Part shown: positions 35,982 through 45,737 of the stretch, one piece after another | Numbering within the stretch: the stretch's first letter is position 1 | How the letters are laid out: every line of letters begins with the position of its first letter | From: Porphyromonas macacae DSM 20710 = JCM 13914 | GTDB taxonomy: Bacteria; Bacteroidota; Bacteroidia; Bacteroidales; Porphyromonadaceae | Direction: 5' to 3' | Length of the DNA: 64,000 nucleotides | NCBI RefSeq assembly: GCF_000379945.1 | Contig: NZ_KB904153.1 | Coordinates: forward strand, 1 to 64,000 | Notes under the pieces: model-generated | Seen by the model: only the letters and a program-made list of their open reading frames with translations | Databases searched by the model: none | What the model was told of the DNA's origin: nothing | Position numbers and translations under genes: made by a program

Positions 35982-37214
35982 TTATTCCAGCACTTTTATT
36001 GACTCTTTGATGATTTCGATGGCCTCGTCCAGTTCTTTCTCCGTGATACACAGAGGTGGAGCCAACCGGATGATATGCCTGTGAGTGGGCTTTGCCAGCA
36101 AACCTCTGGAGGCCATTTCTTCACAAACATCCCATGCCTCGTGTCCGTTGTGAGGTTGAATGATAATAGCATTCAGCAAGCCTTTACCTCTTACCAAAGT
36201 CAAGAGAGGACTCTCGATTTCTTTTAGTTTTGCACGGAAATGACGTCCAAGCATTTCTGCTTTTTCTGCCAGATTTTCTTCTTTGACCACTGTCAGGGCT
36301 GCCATGGCTACTTTACAGGCCAAAGGAAATCCACCAAAGGTAGAACCGTGTTCACCCGGCTTGATGGTCAGCATAATTTCATCATCGGCTAGAACTGCAC
36401 TAACCGGCAGTACTCCTCCGGAAATAGCTTTTCCTAAAATCACAATGTCCGGTCTGATGCCTTCATGGTCGCAGCACAGCATCTTACCCGTGCGTGCAAT
36501 GCCTGTTTGGACTTCATCTGCAATAAACAGCACATTGTATGCATGGCACAAGTCATAGCACTTTTTCAGATAACCGTTATCGGGTACATTCACACCGGCT
36601 TCACCTTGTATTGGCTCCAGTAAAAAGCCTGCAATTTTGCTGCCGTACTGTTTCAGAACTTTTTCCAATTCTTCGGTATCATTGTAGGTAATGGTGATAA
36701 ATCCGGGGGTGAAGGGGCCGTATCCTGTGAAGCTCGAAGGATCCGAGCTAAGGCTGACGATACTGATGGTTCGCCCATGGAAATTTTCTTTGCAGGCAAT
36801 GATAAGAGCTTCGTTTTCGGGCACACCTTTTACATCGTATGCCCAGCGGCGGGCCAGCTTCAGGGCTGTTTCCACTGCTTCTGCCCCGGTATTCATGGGT
36901 AAAACTTTGTCATAGCCGAAATAGTCATGCATAAACTTTTCATATTCACCCAGCACATCGTTGTAGAAAGCTCTTGATGTCAGGCAGATACGTTCGGCTT
37001 GCTCCTGAAGCGCTTTTATTATTTTCGGATGACAGTGACCCTGATTTACCGCACTGTATGCAGACAGGAAGTCGAAATACCGTTTCCCGTCCACATCCCA
37101 TACATAAGCGCCTTCTCCTTTGGATAGAACAACTTCCAGCGGATGATAATTATGTGCGCCGTACTTTTCTTCCAGATCGATGAAATACCTTGATTTGTTT
37201 GATAATTGCATCAT
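35982..37214 (-). CDS. rocD: Ornithine aminotransferase
   Basis: PLP-dependent transfer of the delta-amino group of ornithine to 2-oxoglutarate, giving glutamate semialdehyde. The 410-residue class III aminotransferase shows [42 protein letters not shown] at the N-terminus, [51 protein letters not shown], and the PLP lysine in [18 protein letters not shown]. First gene of the minus-strand operon; two tandem Met codons make the exact start uncertain by one residue. Confidence 0.96.
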   Translation of the reverse strand: MMQLSNKSRYFIDLEEKYGAHNYHPLEVVLSKGEGAYVWDVDGKRYFDFLSAYSAVNQGHCHPKIIKALQEQAERICLTSRAFYNDVLGEYEKFMHDYFGYDKVLPMNTGAEAVETALKLARRWAYDVKGVPENEALIIACKENFHGRTISIVSLSSDPSSFTGYGPFTPGFITITYNDTEELEKVLKQYGSKIAGFLLEPIQGEAGVNVPDNGYLKKCYDLCHAYNVLFIADEVQTGIARTGKMLCCDHEGIRPDIVILGKAISGGVLPVSAVLADDEIMLTIKPGEHGSTFGGFPLACKVAMAALTVVKEENLAEKAEMLGRHFRAKLKEIESPLLTLVRGKGLLNAIIIQPHNGHEAWDVCEEMASRGLLAKPTHRHIIRLAPPLCITEKELDEAIEIIKESIKVLE

Positions 37215-37492
37215 GGTTCTTGTTAGATTTCGTTAATATGTAAATGTTTGATTTTTATTTGCAAACGGTTATAAATATAGCAACAAAGCTTTCATAAAAC
37301 AATACAAAGAATTCATTGTCTTTCTTTTTGTTCTTTGTTCCCTTCTTATCGTTTCGATTGGGTAATAAAACAGGTCTCCACGAAAGGCCTCATTTGGGGA
37401 TATTTATGGGGTAAAAAAGTTGATTAAACCAAAGAAAGAAGAAAGAGAAGTGTATTGCTTCAGGTTGGTTTTTGTTTTTCATTTGTGTGATG

Positions 37493-37604
37493 AAAATTCT
37501 CTGCCTGATGGTTGAAAATTCTTAGCGCAATGGATTTTTGACGAAGTTAACTTGGATTTTTTTTCTTTGCCTGAATAATTTTCAACCATCAGGCAGAGAA
37601 TTTT
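37493..37604 (+). repeat. Palindromic intergenic repeat, copy B
   Basis: Inverted arms begin AAAATTCTCTGCCTGATGG and pair with CCATCAGGCAGAGAATTTT, with about 30 complementary bases and one or two mismatches. A central ACGAAGTTAACTTGG and a T8 run are shared with copies A and C. It is followed by GTGTACACTGTGACGTGTAC, itself dyad-like. The whole could fold into a long hairpin in RNA. Confidence 0.75.
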
Positions 37605-37884
37605 GCGTTTGGCGTGTACACTGTGACGTGTACTGAAAAAAGGTTGAGATTGATGCTTATTTGGAAAGAACTTAAAAGATAAACAGAAATTTCTTGTGGT
37701 CCGAATTCTTAGAAAACTCATTCGATAAAATATTCGCAGAACATGCTTATCTATTTCATAAAGATATTGTTGGATATATCTGTCACAAAGAACAGGCCTA
37801 ATCAGAGTTTCTATTTTTGTTTGTTGTTCTATATGATTTCTTTTTTTTGAACAATTTCAACAATGAATGTGAATTTGTTTTTTA

Positions 37885-37892
37885 TATCTTTG
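37885..37892 (+). promoter_or_regulatory. -7 element for the GLPGLI/barrel pair
   Basis: TATCTTTG, 78 bases before the ATG at 37970, fits TAnnTTTG. No good -33 box at standard spacing. Confidence 0.45.
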
Positions 37893-37969
37893 ATTTACTA
37901 AAGAATCTTGTTTATATTCTCTATACATAACATAGAGAGGACGTTTTAATACCACAATTTTACCAAAAT

Positions 37970-38839
37970 ATGAAATCTGTTTTTTCTCGTTTAACCTCGC
38001 TTGTTCTGTTTATTTGTGTTTTCAATCAAATGTCGGCTCAAAATGATAATTGTAAGGCATTGTCGGTAGTGTACAGGGTGGGAAGGCCGATCTTAGTCGA
38101 TGGCGAACAGCAAATTCATTCAGACTCTATGGAACTGATTTCCGATAAAGGCGTCAGCATCTGGATGGCTTGGAATAGAGATTTGTTAATGTCATTATTC
38201 AAACAGGAGCAAAAAAACTTACAAAGAGAAGGAACGACAGTTGTAACCTTGTACAGCTATTCAAGTTTCGAGCAGCGACTGAGAGATAACAATGACGACA
38301 ACGCTCTTAATAACATTAAATCATGGGATGCCGGTTTTACAACGGAGATGTTGTATAAAACCACAGGCTCGAATGAGATAACTTATTATGATGAACTTCC
38401 CGGTATGGTTATAGGCACAACTCGAGAGATGACTCCTGTTCCCTGGAATATAGTGGCCGATACCATGACTGTTTTAGGATATCCGTGCCACAAGGCAACT
38501 GCATTCTGGGGAGGAAGAGCATGGACCGCATGGTATAGTGAAGAGATTGCCGTTAGTGATGGACCGTCTGTTTTTTCGGGGTTACCCGGACTTATTCTTC
38601 AAATGGAAAACGCAGACAAATCTTTTTCGTTTGAAGCGATAGGAATACAACAGCATACCATTCCTTGTGAAAAACTTAAGCTGCCCGAAAATTATAGAAA
38701 AGTAACACATAAAGAATTCATAGAGTTTCAAGAGAAGCATAGAAGAGATCGGCAATCTTATGCTGTGGGAAAAGATGGAGTACTTTATAAATATTATAAT
38801 GATAACAATGTTGTAGTAGTACCATTAGAGAAAAAGTAA
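37970..38839 (+). CDS. GLPGLI family secreted protein
   Basis: A 289-residue protein with a signal peptide (KSVFSRLTSLVLFICVFNQMSAQ) and the family-naming motif in VFSGLPGLILQMENADKSFSF near 203-223. Other typical features are GYPCHKATAFWGGRAWTAWYSEEIAVSDGP, where Cys, Trp and the Y/W-E-E pattern are conserved, and MTPVPWNI. Function of the family is unknown; members are periplasmic or surface and usually sit beside a TonB-receptor-like barrel, as here (27 bases downstream). Confidence 0.93.
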   Translation: MKSVFSRLTSLVLFICVFNQMSAQNDNCKALSVVYRVGRPILVDGEQQIHSDSMELISDKGVSIWMAWNRDLLMSLFKQEQKNLQREGTTVVTLYSYSSFEQRLRDNNDDNALNNIKSWDAGFTTEMLYKTTGSNEITYYDELPGMVIGTTREMTPVPWNIVADTMTVLGYPCHKATAFWGGRAWTAWYSEEIAVSDGPSVFSGLPGLILQMENADKSFSFEAIGIQQHTIPCEKLKLPENYRKVTHKEFIEFQEKHRRDRQSYAVGKDGVLYKYYNDNNVVVVPLEKK

Positions 38840-38865
38840 TACCAACACAAATTCATATATACATT

Positions 38866-41516
38866 ATGAATCGATCTCTAAGCCTGCATTTATTTTTATC
38901 TGTTTTTCTCTATTCTTTTCTGTTGCACTTTACGGCCAAAGTACGGTAAGTGGGAATATTTATTACCAAGAAACTCAAGAGCCGGTGGCCGGAGCTGTTG
39001 TTTCTCTTCTTGAACCCAAAGAAGGTAAAATGCTTTGTCTCTGTACGACTGATGGCAAAGGGTTCTTTTCCTGTAAAACCGGTCTTCAGTTAGATTATGC
39101 TATCATTCGTGTGCGCTCATTGGGGATAGAAACATTTGAAAAGAAAATATCTCTGAGTGAGCATAAACCATTGAAGATACAAGTGGTGGAAAAGGCTCAA
39201 ATCTTGAGGGAGGTTATCGTTAAGGCACCCTTGATCAGACAAAGCGGGGATACCATTACCTACATGAGTGCCCCTTTTCTGAATCCTAATGATAGGACTT
39301 TGGCCGATTTAATGAAGAAACTGCCGGGAATACAGATTTCCGAATCCGGTAAAATTTCGTATCAAGGAGAACCGATTAGTAAATTCTATATCGAGGGTCT
39401 TGATATGTTAAATGGCAGGTATGGATTGGCCACAAATAATCTTGATGTAGACAAGGTAGCATCTGTGCAGATTCTTGAAAAACACCAACCGCTGCAGGTG
39501 CTTCAGGGGGTTGATATGCCTGATGCTGCGGCAATTAATATCAAACTTAAGAAATCAGCTTTAGGAGCGTTATTTGCTTCTGTTCGTTTGGGAGCAGGAA
39601 TACCGGTGGGGCTATTCAGCAATCAGTTGGCCGGCATGCGATTTACGAGGAAGCAACAAAATATGTTGATATATAAACAAGACAATACGGGTCGAAATAT
39701 TGAAAAAGATTTACTTTCTTATTATGAAAATCTTAGAGAAAACGACAGACAGTTCTTATCGATTCCATATACGCCTGCTCCCATTGCCGATCAGTTAACA
39801 CGCTTTAATAATGCCCATTATGTTTCTGTCAATACATTGCTGGCGATCGATACCGTGTCTACTTTTTCCTATAATCTGAATTACAAAAGAGATAAAAGAA
39901 CATATCACGATAAGACTACACGTACAATCTATACTCCAAACGGTCCGGTAACCAATTTAATTGAATCTGCCAATGACAGTATAAAAGAGCATCGGGCAGA
40001 ATTCGAGTTGAAGTACGAACAGAACAGTCATAAGCGATACCTTTTGAATAGAACTGTTTTCAAAATTGCAAAGAACAATGGTGAGGGTGTAATTGACTGG
40101 AAGGAAAACCAAGTTTATCAAACTTTGTCTACTCCTTTCTTAAATGTTACCAATAAACTATATCTGATCAGAAAGAGCGAGAGTGGCAGATACAGATTGA
40201 ATTGGGATACTCGTTATTATCGAACAAAGAATAATTTACAGGTACTTCCGGCTATAGGTTTCGATGAGCTGCTGAATACAGCGAATCGGTCTGTGGATTT
40301 TATCGTAAGTCAGAGAGTGAATTATCAGCAATTTTCTTCGGTGGTAAATCTTTCAAAGAGTCGTGACTATCCCAAAAGAATGGTTGGGGATTACTATCTA
40401 TCGGGTGGAATAAAAGTAGATCGATTTTACTCTGATCTTAGTTTTAATGAAAAGAACGACCTGAATAATATTGTGAAGATTGAGAATGGAGAAAATGATA
40501 TTTTTTGCAAGACTCTTTTCCTGCGCGGAGGAACTTCTTTTTTCCATAAAGCAGTAAATGGATGGCAACTAAAATTAAACCTGCCTGTTACGTATCAACG
40601 GAAATGGTCCGAGTTGAAAACGATGAATTATTTTCGTTTTCATCCTTCACTCGAAAGCAGCTACGATCTTTCATCCCGTTGGAGCTGGAGAGGGCGTATG
40701 AGCGTGACCGATCAGGTCGGAGATTTTATGGATGAGATAAAAGGTTATCTCTTAAAATCCTACAACATGCTTTCCTATAGCAGTCACCCTTCCTCACGTC
40801 TTATTTTTGCGGATTTTAGTACTTCTTTTAATTATAGAGATCCTTTATCCACCACATTTTGGACTGCATGGTTGGGGCTGAATAGAGGTTGGAGCAATTC
40901 TCTGGTCAGTATGAGATATGAGAAAGGGGCTTTCAGGTATGAAAATCGATCACATAAGAATAGCCCGCTCTCCTGCAAATTAGGTAGCAGTATCGAGCAT
41001 CATTTCCGTTCCATTAAGACAACTCTCAAAGGAAGTGTCGGTTGGATCGGAAATAGTGGCACAACACTCCTTTGGGATAGACCTGCCAACTATAAAGGCA
41101 ACAATTATTGGATAAATGGTTCCGCATTTTTCAGATGGGCTAAATGGCTTTCCGGTGAATATGTTGCTACTTTCTCTGTCTTTGACTACAAAGTGGGGGC
41201 GAAATCTGTTGACACCCATTACTCTCAGTCTCATAAACTGATGTTAACGTTGACACCGGTATATAAATTCAATCTTGGTTTCGATACAAGATATATTCAG
41301 AATAGCTCTGCGGGAGAACGGTATAATGTCGTCCTCGGTAGCCTGAACTGTTTGTATAAGATTAATAAAAACATGGAGTTATCGGCAAGTTGGAGTAATG
41401 TTTTTGGAGCAAATAATTTTGTTGTTTACCGAAATATTGATTCGGATATAGAGATGACTGAATATATGTTACGTCCTTCGGAGTTTCTTATTAGTGTGGC
41501 ATTTTCAATATTATAA
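38866..41516 (+). CDS. TonB-receptor-like outer-membrane barrel with CarboxypepD_reg domain, frameshifted N-terminus
   Basis: The intact frame from about 38880 to 41516 encodes a carboxypeptidase-regulatory-like domain (VSGNIYYQETQEPVAGAVVS), a plug-like domain (LADLMKKLPGIQISESGKI, EPISKFYIEGLDMLNGRYG) and a long beta barrel ending in SEFLISVAFSIL with terminal aromatic/hydrophobic alternation. It is the usual partner of GLPGLI proteins. The only good start, ATG 38866, opens a different frame that reads a signal-like MNRSLSLHLFLSVFLYSF and stops at about 38948. The barrel frame meanwhile reads KPAFIFICFSLFFSVALYGQ, the expected signal peptide. A one-base loss near 38875-38882 (or a sequencing error) explains this. 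A GTG at 38985 is a poor alternative because homology continues upstream. Confidence 0.8.
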
Positions 41517-41672
41517 TACTCATATTTCGTCGATGTTCGGTTGAGAGTTCTTACATTGTACCTACTGAACCACAATCTTACCCTCTCTCAAGGTTTTTGT
41601 CTTAAGTTTATCACAGTGATACGTTCGATGCCGGAATGTTTCTTTCATGCAATACGCATCGATAAGGATAAT

Positions 41673-41685
41673 CTCAACTTAAAAA
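41673..41685 (+). promoter_or_regulatory. Half-site of the 26-bp palindrome upstream of tgt
   Basis: ATCTCAACTTAAA is identical to the right half of the palindrome at 26195-26220 and lies seven bases before the tgt -7 element, overlapping the promoter. It could be an operator half-site or a chance match. Confidence 0.35.
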
Positions 41686-41692
41686 TGCATTA

Positions 41693-41700
41693 ACTTTGTA
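41693..41700 (+). promoter_or_regulatory. -7 element for tgt
   Basis: TAACTTTG fits TAnnTTTG; it ends 19 bases before the ATG at 41720, implying a very short leader with no room for a preQ1 riboswitch. Confidence 0.55.
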
Positions 41701-41719
41701 TGATATTATTATTGTATTT

Positions 41720-42850
41720 ATGGATTTCAAAATAAAAACCGAATGCCGATCGACTAATGCCCGTACAGGCCTTATAACAACGGATCATGGACAAATAGAG
41801 ACACCTATTTTTATGCCTGTGGGCACCGTAGGAAGCGTTAAGGCCGTACACATGAGAGAACTTCGGGATGATATAAAGGCTCAAATTATTTTAGGAAATA
41901 CCTATCATTTATATCTGCGTCCGGGCTTGGATATATTGAAAAAGGCCGGCGGATTGCATAAATTCGGCGGATGGACCAAACCTATCTTGACCGATAGCGG
42001 AGGGTATCAGGTTTTCAGCCTGACCGACCGGCGGAAAATAACGGAAGAAGGCGTAACTTTTCGCTCACATATCGATGGATCCAAACATCTGTTTACACCG
42101 GAAAGAGTAATGGATATCGAGCGTGTTATCGGGGCTGACATCATCATGGCTTTTGACGAATGTTGCCCCGGCGATGCCGACTACAGTTATGCGGCCAAAT
42201 CCTTAAAACTCACGGAAAGCTGGTTGGACAGATGTGTTAAACGTATTAAAGAAACAGAACCGCTCTATGGATATGGCCAGAGTTTGTTCCCTATTGTGCA
42301 GGGATGTGTTTATCCTGACTTGAGAAAGCGTGCAGCGGAAAATGTGGCATCGATAGGTGCCGATGGCAATGCTATCGGAGGATTGGCTGTGGGGGAGCCG
42401 ACGGAAAAAATGTATGAAATGGTAGAGCTCACGAACGAGATACTGCCGAAGGATAAACCTCGCTATTTGATGGGAGTGGGTACGCCTGTCAATTTGCTGG
42501 AGGGCATAGCCAGAGGCGTGGATATGTTCGACTGTATCATGCCTACCCGCAACGGAAGAAACGGTCAGCTTTTCACACGAAATGGAACCATCAATATTAA
42601 AAACGCCAAATGGGCCAAAGAGTTGACCCCGATAGATCCCGAAGGGGCAACGTGGGTAGACCGTGAATATACATTGGGTTACTTGCACCACTTGATTAAA
42701 ACACAGGAGATTCTGGGACTGCAAATAGCCAGCATCCATAATCTGGGTTTCTATCTGAGTTTGATGCAGGAAGCACGTGAGCATATTGCCGCCGGTACTT
42801 TCGGACCGTGGAAAGATGAGATGATTTACCGCCTTGATAAACGTCTGTAG
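41720..42850 (+). CDS. tgt: Queuine/preQ1 tRNA-ribosyltransferase
   Basis: Exchanges G34 of GUN-anticodon tRNAs for preQ1. Start at ATG 41720 (MDFKIKTECRSTNARTGLI); the 376-residue protein has ILTDSGGYQVFSL (substrate Asp), AFDECCP, GGLAVGEPTEKMYEMVE, and VDMFDCIMPTRNGRNGQLFT with the nucleophilic Asp. The zinc site is altered: where the E. coli enzyme has three Cys (CxCxxC), this one reads DPEGATWVDREYTLGYLHHL, leaving only the later His in ASIHNLGFYL. I recall this Cys-less form from other Bacteroidetes, so it is probably functional and lineage-typical. QueF for the same pathway is at 31621. Confidence 0.96.
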   Translation: MDFKIKTECRSTNARTGLITTDHGQIETPIFMPVGTVGSVKAVHMRELRDDIKAQIILGNTYHLYLRPGLDILKKAGGLHKFGGWTKPILTDSGGYQVFSLTDRRKITEEGVTFRSHIDGSKHLFTPERVMDIERVIGADIIMAFDECCPGDADYSYAAKSLKLTESWLDRCVKRIKETEPLYGYGQSLFPIVQGCVYPDLRKRAAENVASIGADGNAIGGLAVGEPTEKMYEMVELTNEILPKDKPRYLMGVGTPVNLLEGIARGVDMFDCIMPTRNGRNGQLFTRNGTINIKNAKWAKELTPIDPEGATWVDREYTLGYLHHLIKTQEILGLQIASIHNLGFYLSLMQEAREHIAAGTFGPWKDEMIYRLDKRL

Positions 42851-42882
42851 TATAGGGCTTTTTAACACTGAACATTTTGAAC

Positions 42883-43971
42883 ATGAAAGGATTAAGCCGA
42901 TTAGACCGATATATCATCAAGCAGTTCTTAGGCACATTTTTCTTTGCTATTCTGCTGATTATATCCATTTCTGTGGTATTTGATATCAATGAAAAGATTG
43001 ATGATTTTCTGAAGCCGGAAGTGCCGCTTTCCGATATCCTGTTTCAGTACTACCTCAACTTTATTCCTTTCTATGCTAATTTATTCAGTCCGTTATTTGT
43101 TTTTATCGCGGTTATTTTTTTTACCAGCAAGTTGGCCGAGAATTCCGAGATCATAGCAATGCTGTCGAGCGGGGTGAGTTTCAAAAGACTGATGAGGCCT
43201 TATTTGATTTCGGCGGCTATCATCGCTTCGGTTACGTTTGTTTTGAATAACTACATCATTCCTCCCGGTAATGCTAAAAGATTAGAGTTCGAAAATAACT
43301 ATATCAAGGATAAAAAAGTAAAGTATGCAGAGAGTGTGCAGATGGAATTGGAAAAGGGTGTTTTTCTTTTTATCGGTTCCTACAGCGCAAGTACGAATAC
43401 AGGCTATCAAGTCTCTTTGGAAAGATTTAACAAAAGAGATCTGGAATCCCGCCTGATTGCGGAGCGTGCTGTTTACAATCCGGACAGTCTTTACCATTGG
43501 ACGCTTTTTAACTATCGTATCAGGAACTTCGATGGCCTGTACGAACGGGATAGCGTAGGGGGCAGTCTCGATACCATTATACATTTGCAGCCGTCCGAAT
43601 TTCTTGTGGGAAAGCATGATGTGGAGACAATGACAACGCCGCAACTGGACAAACAGGCTAAAGTGCAATCCAAACGCGGAATGAGTAATGCCAAAGTGTA
43701 CAGTATTGAGATGCATAAAAGATATGCCTCGATGTTCTCGGCCTTTATTCTTACAATCATCGGTGCGACCCTTTCCTCCAGAAAAATGAAAAACGGGATG
43801 GGATTCAACATTGCTATCGGGTTAGGACTGAGTTTCGGGTATATATTGTTTACAACGGTTACATCGACTTTTGCCGTAAACGGGCAGATGCCTCCGTGGC
43901 TGGCTGCATGGTTGCCGAATATCACCTACATATTCATTGCGGCATATTTATACAAAAAAGCGCCACGATAA
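42883..43971 (+). CDS. LptF/LptG-family permease (YjgP/YjgQ)
   Basis: Part of the transporter that extracts lipopolysaccharide from the inner membrane. The 362-residue protein starts at ATG 42883 ([20 protein letters not shown]). It has three N-terminal membrane segments, a periplasmic beta-rich middle of about 140-260, and three C-terminal segments ([56 protein letters not shown]). The gene lies 32 bases after tgt and 17 before smpB. LptF and LptG cannot be told apart here; Bacteroidetes usually carry separate paralogues. Confidence 0.9.
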   Translation: MKGLSRLDRYIIKQFLGTFFFAILLIISISVVFDINEKIDDFLKPEVPLSDILFQYYLNFIPFYANLFSPLFVFIAVIFFTSKLAENSEIIAMLSSGVSFKRLMRPYLISAAIIASVTFVLNNYIIPPGNAKRLEFENNYIKDKKVKYAESVQMELEKGVFLFIGSYSASTNTGYQVSLERFNKRDLESRLIAERAVYNPDSLYHWTLFNYRIRNFDGLYERDSVGGSLDTIIHLQPSEFLVGKHDVETMTTPQLDKQAKVQSKRGMSNAKVYSIEMHKRYASMFSAFILTIIGATLSSRKMKNGMGFNIAIGLGLSFGYILFTTVTSTFAVNGQMPPWLAAWLPNITYIFIAAYLYKKAPR

Positions 43972-43988
43972 AAGTGGTTTTGACAATT

Positions 43989-44450
43989 ATGAAAGAAGTA
44001 AAACAACGCCCTATATCAATAAAGAACAAAAAAGCCTCTTTCGATTACGAACTGTTGGATACCTACACGGCAGGGCTTGTATTGGTGGGAACGGAAATTA
44101 AATCGCTAAGACAGGGAAAAGCAAGTCTGGTGGATACGTTCTGTTACTTTAACAATGGTGAGCTTTGGGTAAAAAATATGTACATCGCAGAGTATTTCTA
44201 CGGTTCATACAACAATCATTCGGCTCGCAGAGAAAGGAAGCTGCTCCTAAATAAACGTGAGTTGCATAAAATAAAAGAAGCAATAAAAACAAAAGGAACT
44301 ACTATCGTTCCTCTAAAATTGTTTATTAATGACAACGGGCTTGCAAAACTGGTTATTGCCGTGGCACGCGGCAAGAAGATTTATGACAAGCGTGCAAGCA
44401 TAAAAGAACGTGAAGATAAACGGAGTATGGCACGGGCTATGCAACATTAA
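43989..44450 (+). CDS. smpB: SsrA-binding protein SmpB
   Basis: Binds tmRNA and delivers it to stalled ribosomes. Start at ATG 43989, since the upstream in-frame part overlaps the permease. The 153-residue OB-fold protein shows [37 protein letters not shown], the conserved SmpB beginning, [19 protein letters not shown], and the basic C-terminal tail [24 protein letters not shown] needed for trans-translation. No tmRNA gene could be seen in the following 110 bases. Confidence 0.97.
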   Translation: MKEVKQRPISIKNKKASFDYELLDTYTAGLVLVGTEIKSLRQGKASLVDTFCYFNNGELWVKNMYIAEYFYGSYNNHSARRERKLLLNKRELHKIKEAIKTKGTTIVPLKLFINDNGLAKLVIAVARGKKIYDKRASIKEREDKRSMARAMQH

Positions 44451-44558
44451 CCATACTTAATATTGTTTCTTTAATAATACGAGTTATATACATCGTTTTG
44501 TTTAATTAAATCCCCCTAAGTTCATCATATTACAATAGGGTTATTAGGTATATTATGC

Positions 44559-44566
44559 TATCTTTG
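44559..44566 (+). promoter_or_regulatory. -7 element for fba
   Basis: TATCTTTG matches TAnnTTTG; 44 bases before the ATG at 44611. Confidence 0.5.
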
Positions 44567-44610
44567 TGTACTACCTAATTCAATTTATTAATACACAAAA
44601 AGAATATCAA

Positions 44611-45606
44611 ATGGTTAGTTACAAAGATTTAGGCTTAGTAAACTCAAGAGATTTGTTTACCAAAGCCGTTAAAGGTGGTTATGCGATACCTGCATTTAAT
44701 TTTAACAACATGGAGCAAATGCAGGCAATCATACAGGCTACAGTGGAAACAAACTCCCCTGTTATCTTACAAGTATCCAGCGGGGCCCGCAAGTATGCCA
44801 ACCAAACGCTGTTGCGTTATATGGCACAGGGAGCCGTTGAGTATGCCAAGGAATTAGGCTGTAAGAATCCTCAGATCGTGTTGCACTTAGACCACGGCGA
44901 CAGCTTTGAGCTTTGTAAGAGCTGTATTGAAATGGGCTTCTCTTCTGTTATGATTGACGGCAGTCATCTTCCTTATGATGAAAATGTGGCTTTGACCAGA
45001 AAGGTTGTCGATTATGCGCATCAGTATGATGTAACCGTAGAAGGAGAGTTGGGCGTATTGGCCGGTGTGGAAGATGAGGTGAGCGCAGAGCACCACACTT
45101 ATACGGAGCCGGACCAGGTGGAAGATTTTGTAAAGAAGACAGGTGTGGATTCATTGGCTATTTCAATCGGCACCAGTCACGGAGCGAACAAGTTTACTCC
45201 GGAGCAGTGTAAACGTGATGCAAACGGAATTTTAATACCTCCTCCTCTTCGCTTCGATATATTGGAAGAAATCGAAAAACGTATACCGGGATTCCCCATC
45301 GTTCTCCACGGTTCTTCTTCTGTACCTCAAGATAAAGTTGCCATTATCAATAAATATGGCGGTGCATTGAAAGATGCAATCGGTATTCCCGAGGACCAGC
45401 TGAGGCGTGCCGCTAAAAGTGCCGTTTGCAAAATAAACATCGATTCGGATGGTCGTTTGGCTATGACGGCAGCTGTGCGTGAGGTCTTTGCAAACAAGCC
45501 TGCAGAGTTCGACCCCAGAAAATATTTGGGCCCGGCTCGTGATGCATTGAAAGAGCTTTACAAACATAAAATTGTTAATGTTTTAGGTTCAAACGATAAG
45601 ATCTAA
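44611..45606 (+). CDS. fba: Class II fructose-1,6-bisphosphate aldolase
   Basis: Glycolytic/gluconeogenic cleavage of fructose-1,6-bisphosphate with a zinc ion. Start set at ATG 44611 (MVSYKDLGLVNSRDLF), because the 15 upstream in-frame residues overlap the promoter. Signatures: GGYAIPAFNFNNMEQMQAI, zinc ligands in VLHLDHGDSFE, ISIGTSHGANKF, and VLHGSSSVP; the extended class IIB-type C-terminus (RKYLGPARDALKELYKHKI) is present. Length 331. It has its own promoter and a strong terminator at 45631. Confidence 0.95.
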   Translation: MVSYKDLGLVNSRDLFTKAVKGGYAIPAFNFNNMEQMQAIIQATVETNSPVILQVSSGARKYANQTLLRYMAQGAVEYAKELGCKNPQIVLHLDHGDSFELCKSCIEMGFSSVMIDGSHLPYDENVALTRKVVDYAHQYDVTVEGELGVLAGVEDEVSAEHHTYTEPDQVEDFVKKTGVDSLAISIGTSHGANKFTPEQCKRDANGILIPPPLRFDILEEIEKRIPGFPIVLHGSSSVPQDKVAIINKYGGALKDAIGIPEDQLRRAAKSAVCKINIDSDGRLAMTAAVREVFANKPAEFDPRKYLGPARDALKELYKHKIVNVLGSNDKI

Positions 45607-45630
45607 GCCTGTTTGTAGCTTTTTAATTAT

Positions 45631-45676
45631 ACAATGAACCCCGGATGTTTTTAATTCAACTTCCGGGGTTCATTGT
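45631..45676. terminator. Bidirectional terminator between fba and tyrS
   Basis: ACAATGAACCCCGGA and TCCGGGGTTCATTGT form perfect 15-base arms around a 16-base loop, between two convergent genes. Confidence 0.8.
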
Positions 45677-45737
45677 ATTCAGACAAAGTCTGTCTTCGAT
45701 TTTCAAAGTCGAAAAAACTACTCTTTTATTTGTGAGT

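Larger units (their letters stand above)
37215..37969. other. Divergent intergenic region between rocD and the GLPGLI gene
   Basis: This 755-base region must hold promoters for both directions. It includes palindromic repeat copy B at 37493 and a -7 element at 37885 for the plus-strand gene. A minus-strand open frame around 37479-37721 is mostly repeat sequence and is not a gene. Nothing else recognised. Confidence 0.5.

Noticed and set aside
38985-39000. GTG at 38985 as the start of the barrel protein
   Set aside because: The open frame and domain homology continue upstream (VSGNIYYQETQEPV) to a signal-like segment, so a frameshift explains the missing start better.
41517-41719. preQ1 riboswitch before tgt or queF
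   Set aside because: The tgt leader after its -7 box is only about 20 bases and queF starts three bases after the GH97 stop; no aptamer-like hairpin with an A-rich tail is visible.
44451-44610. tmRNA gene next to smpB
   Set aside because: The 160-base gap is too short for ssrA and contains the fba promoter; no tRNA-like ends were seen.
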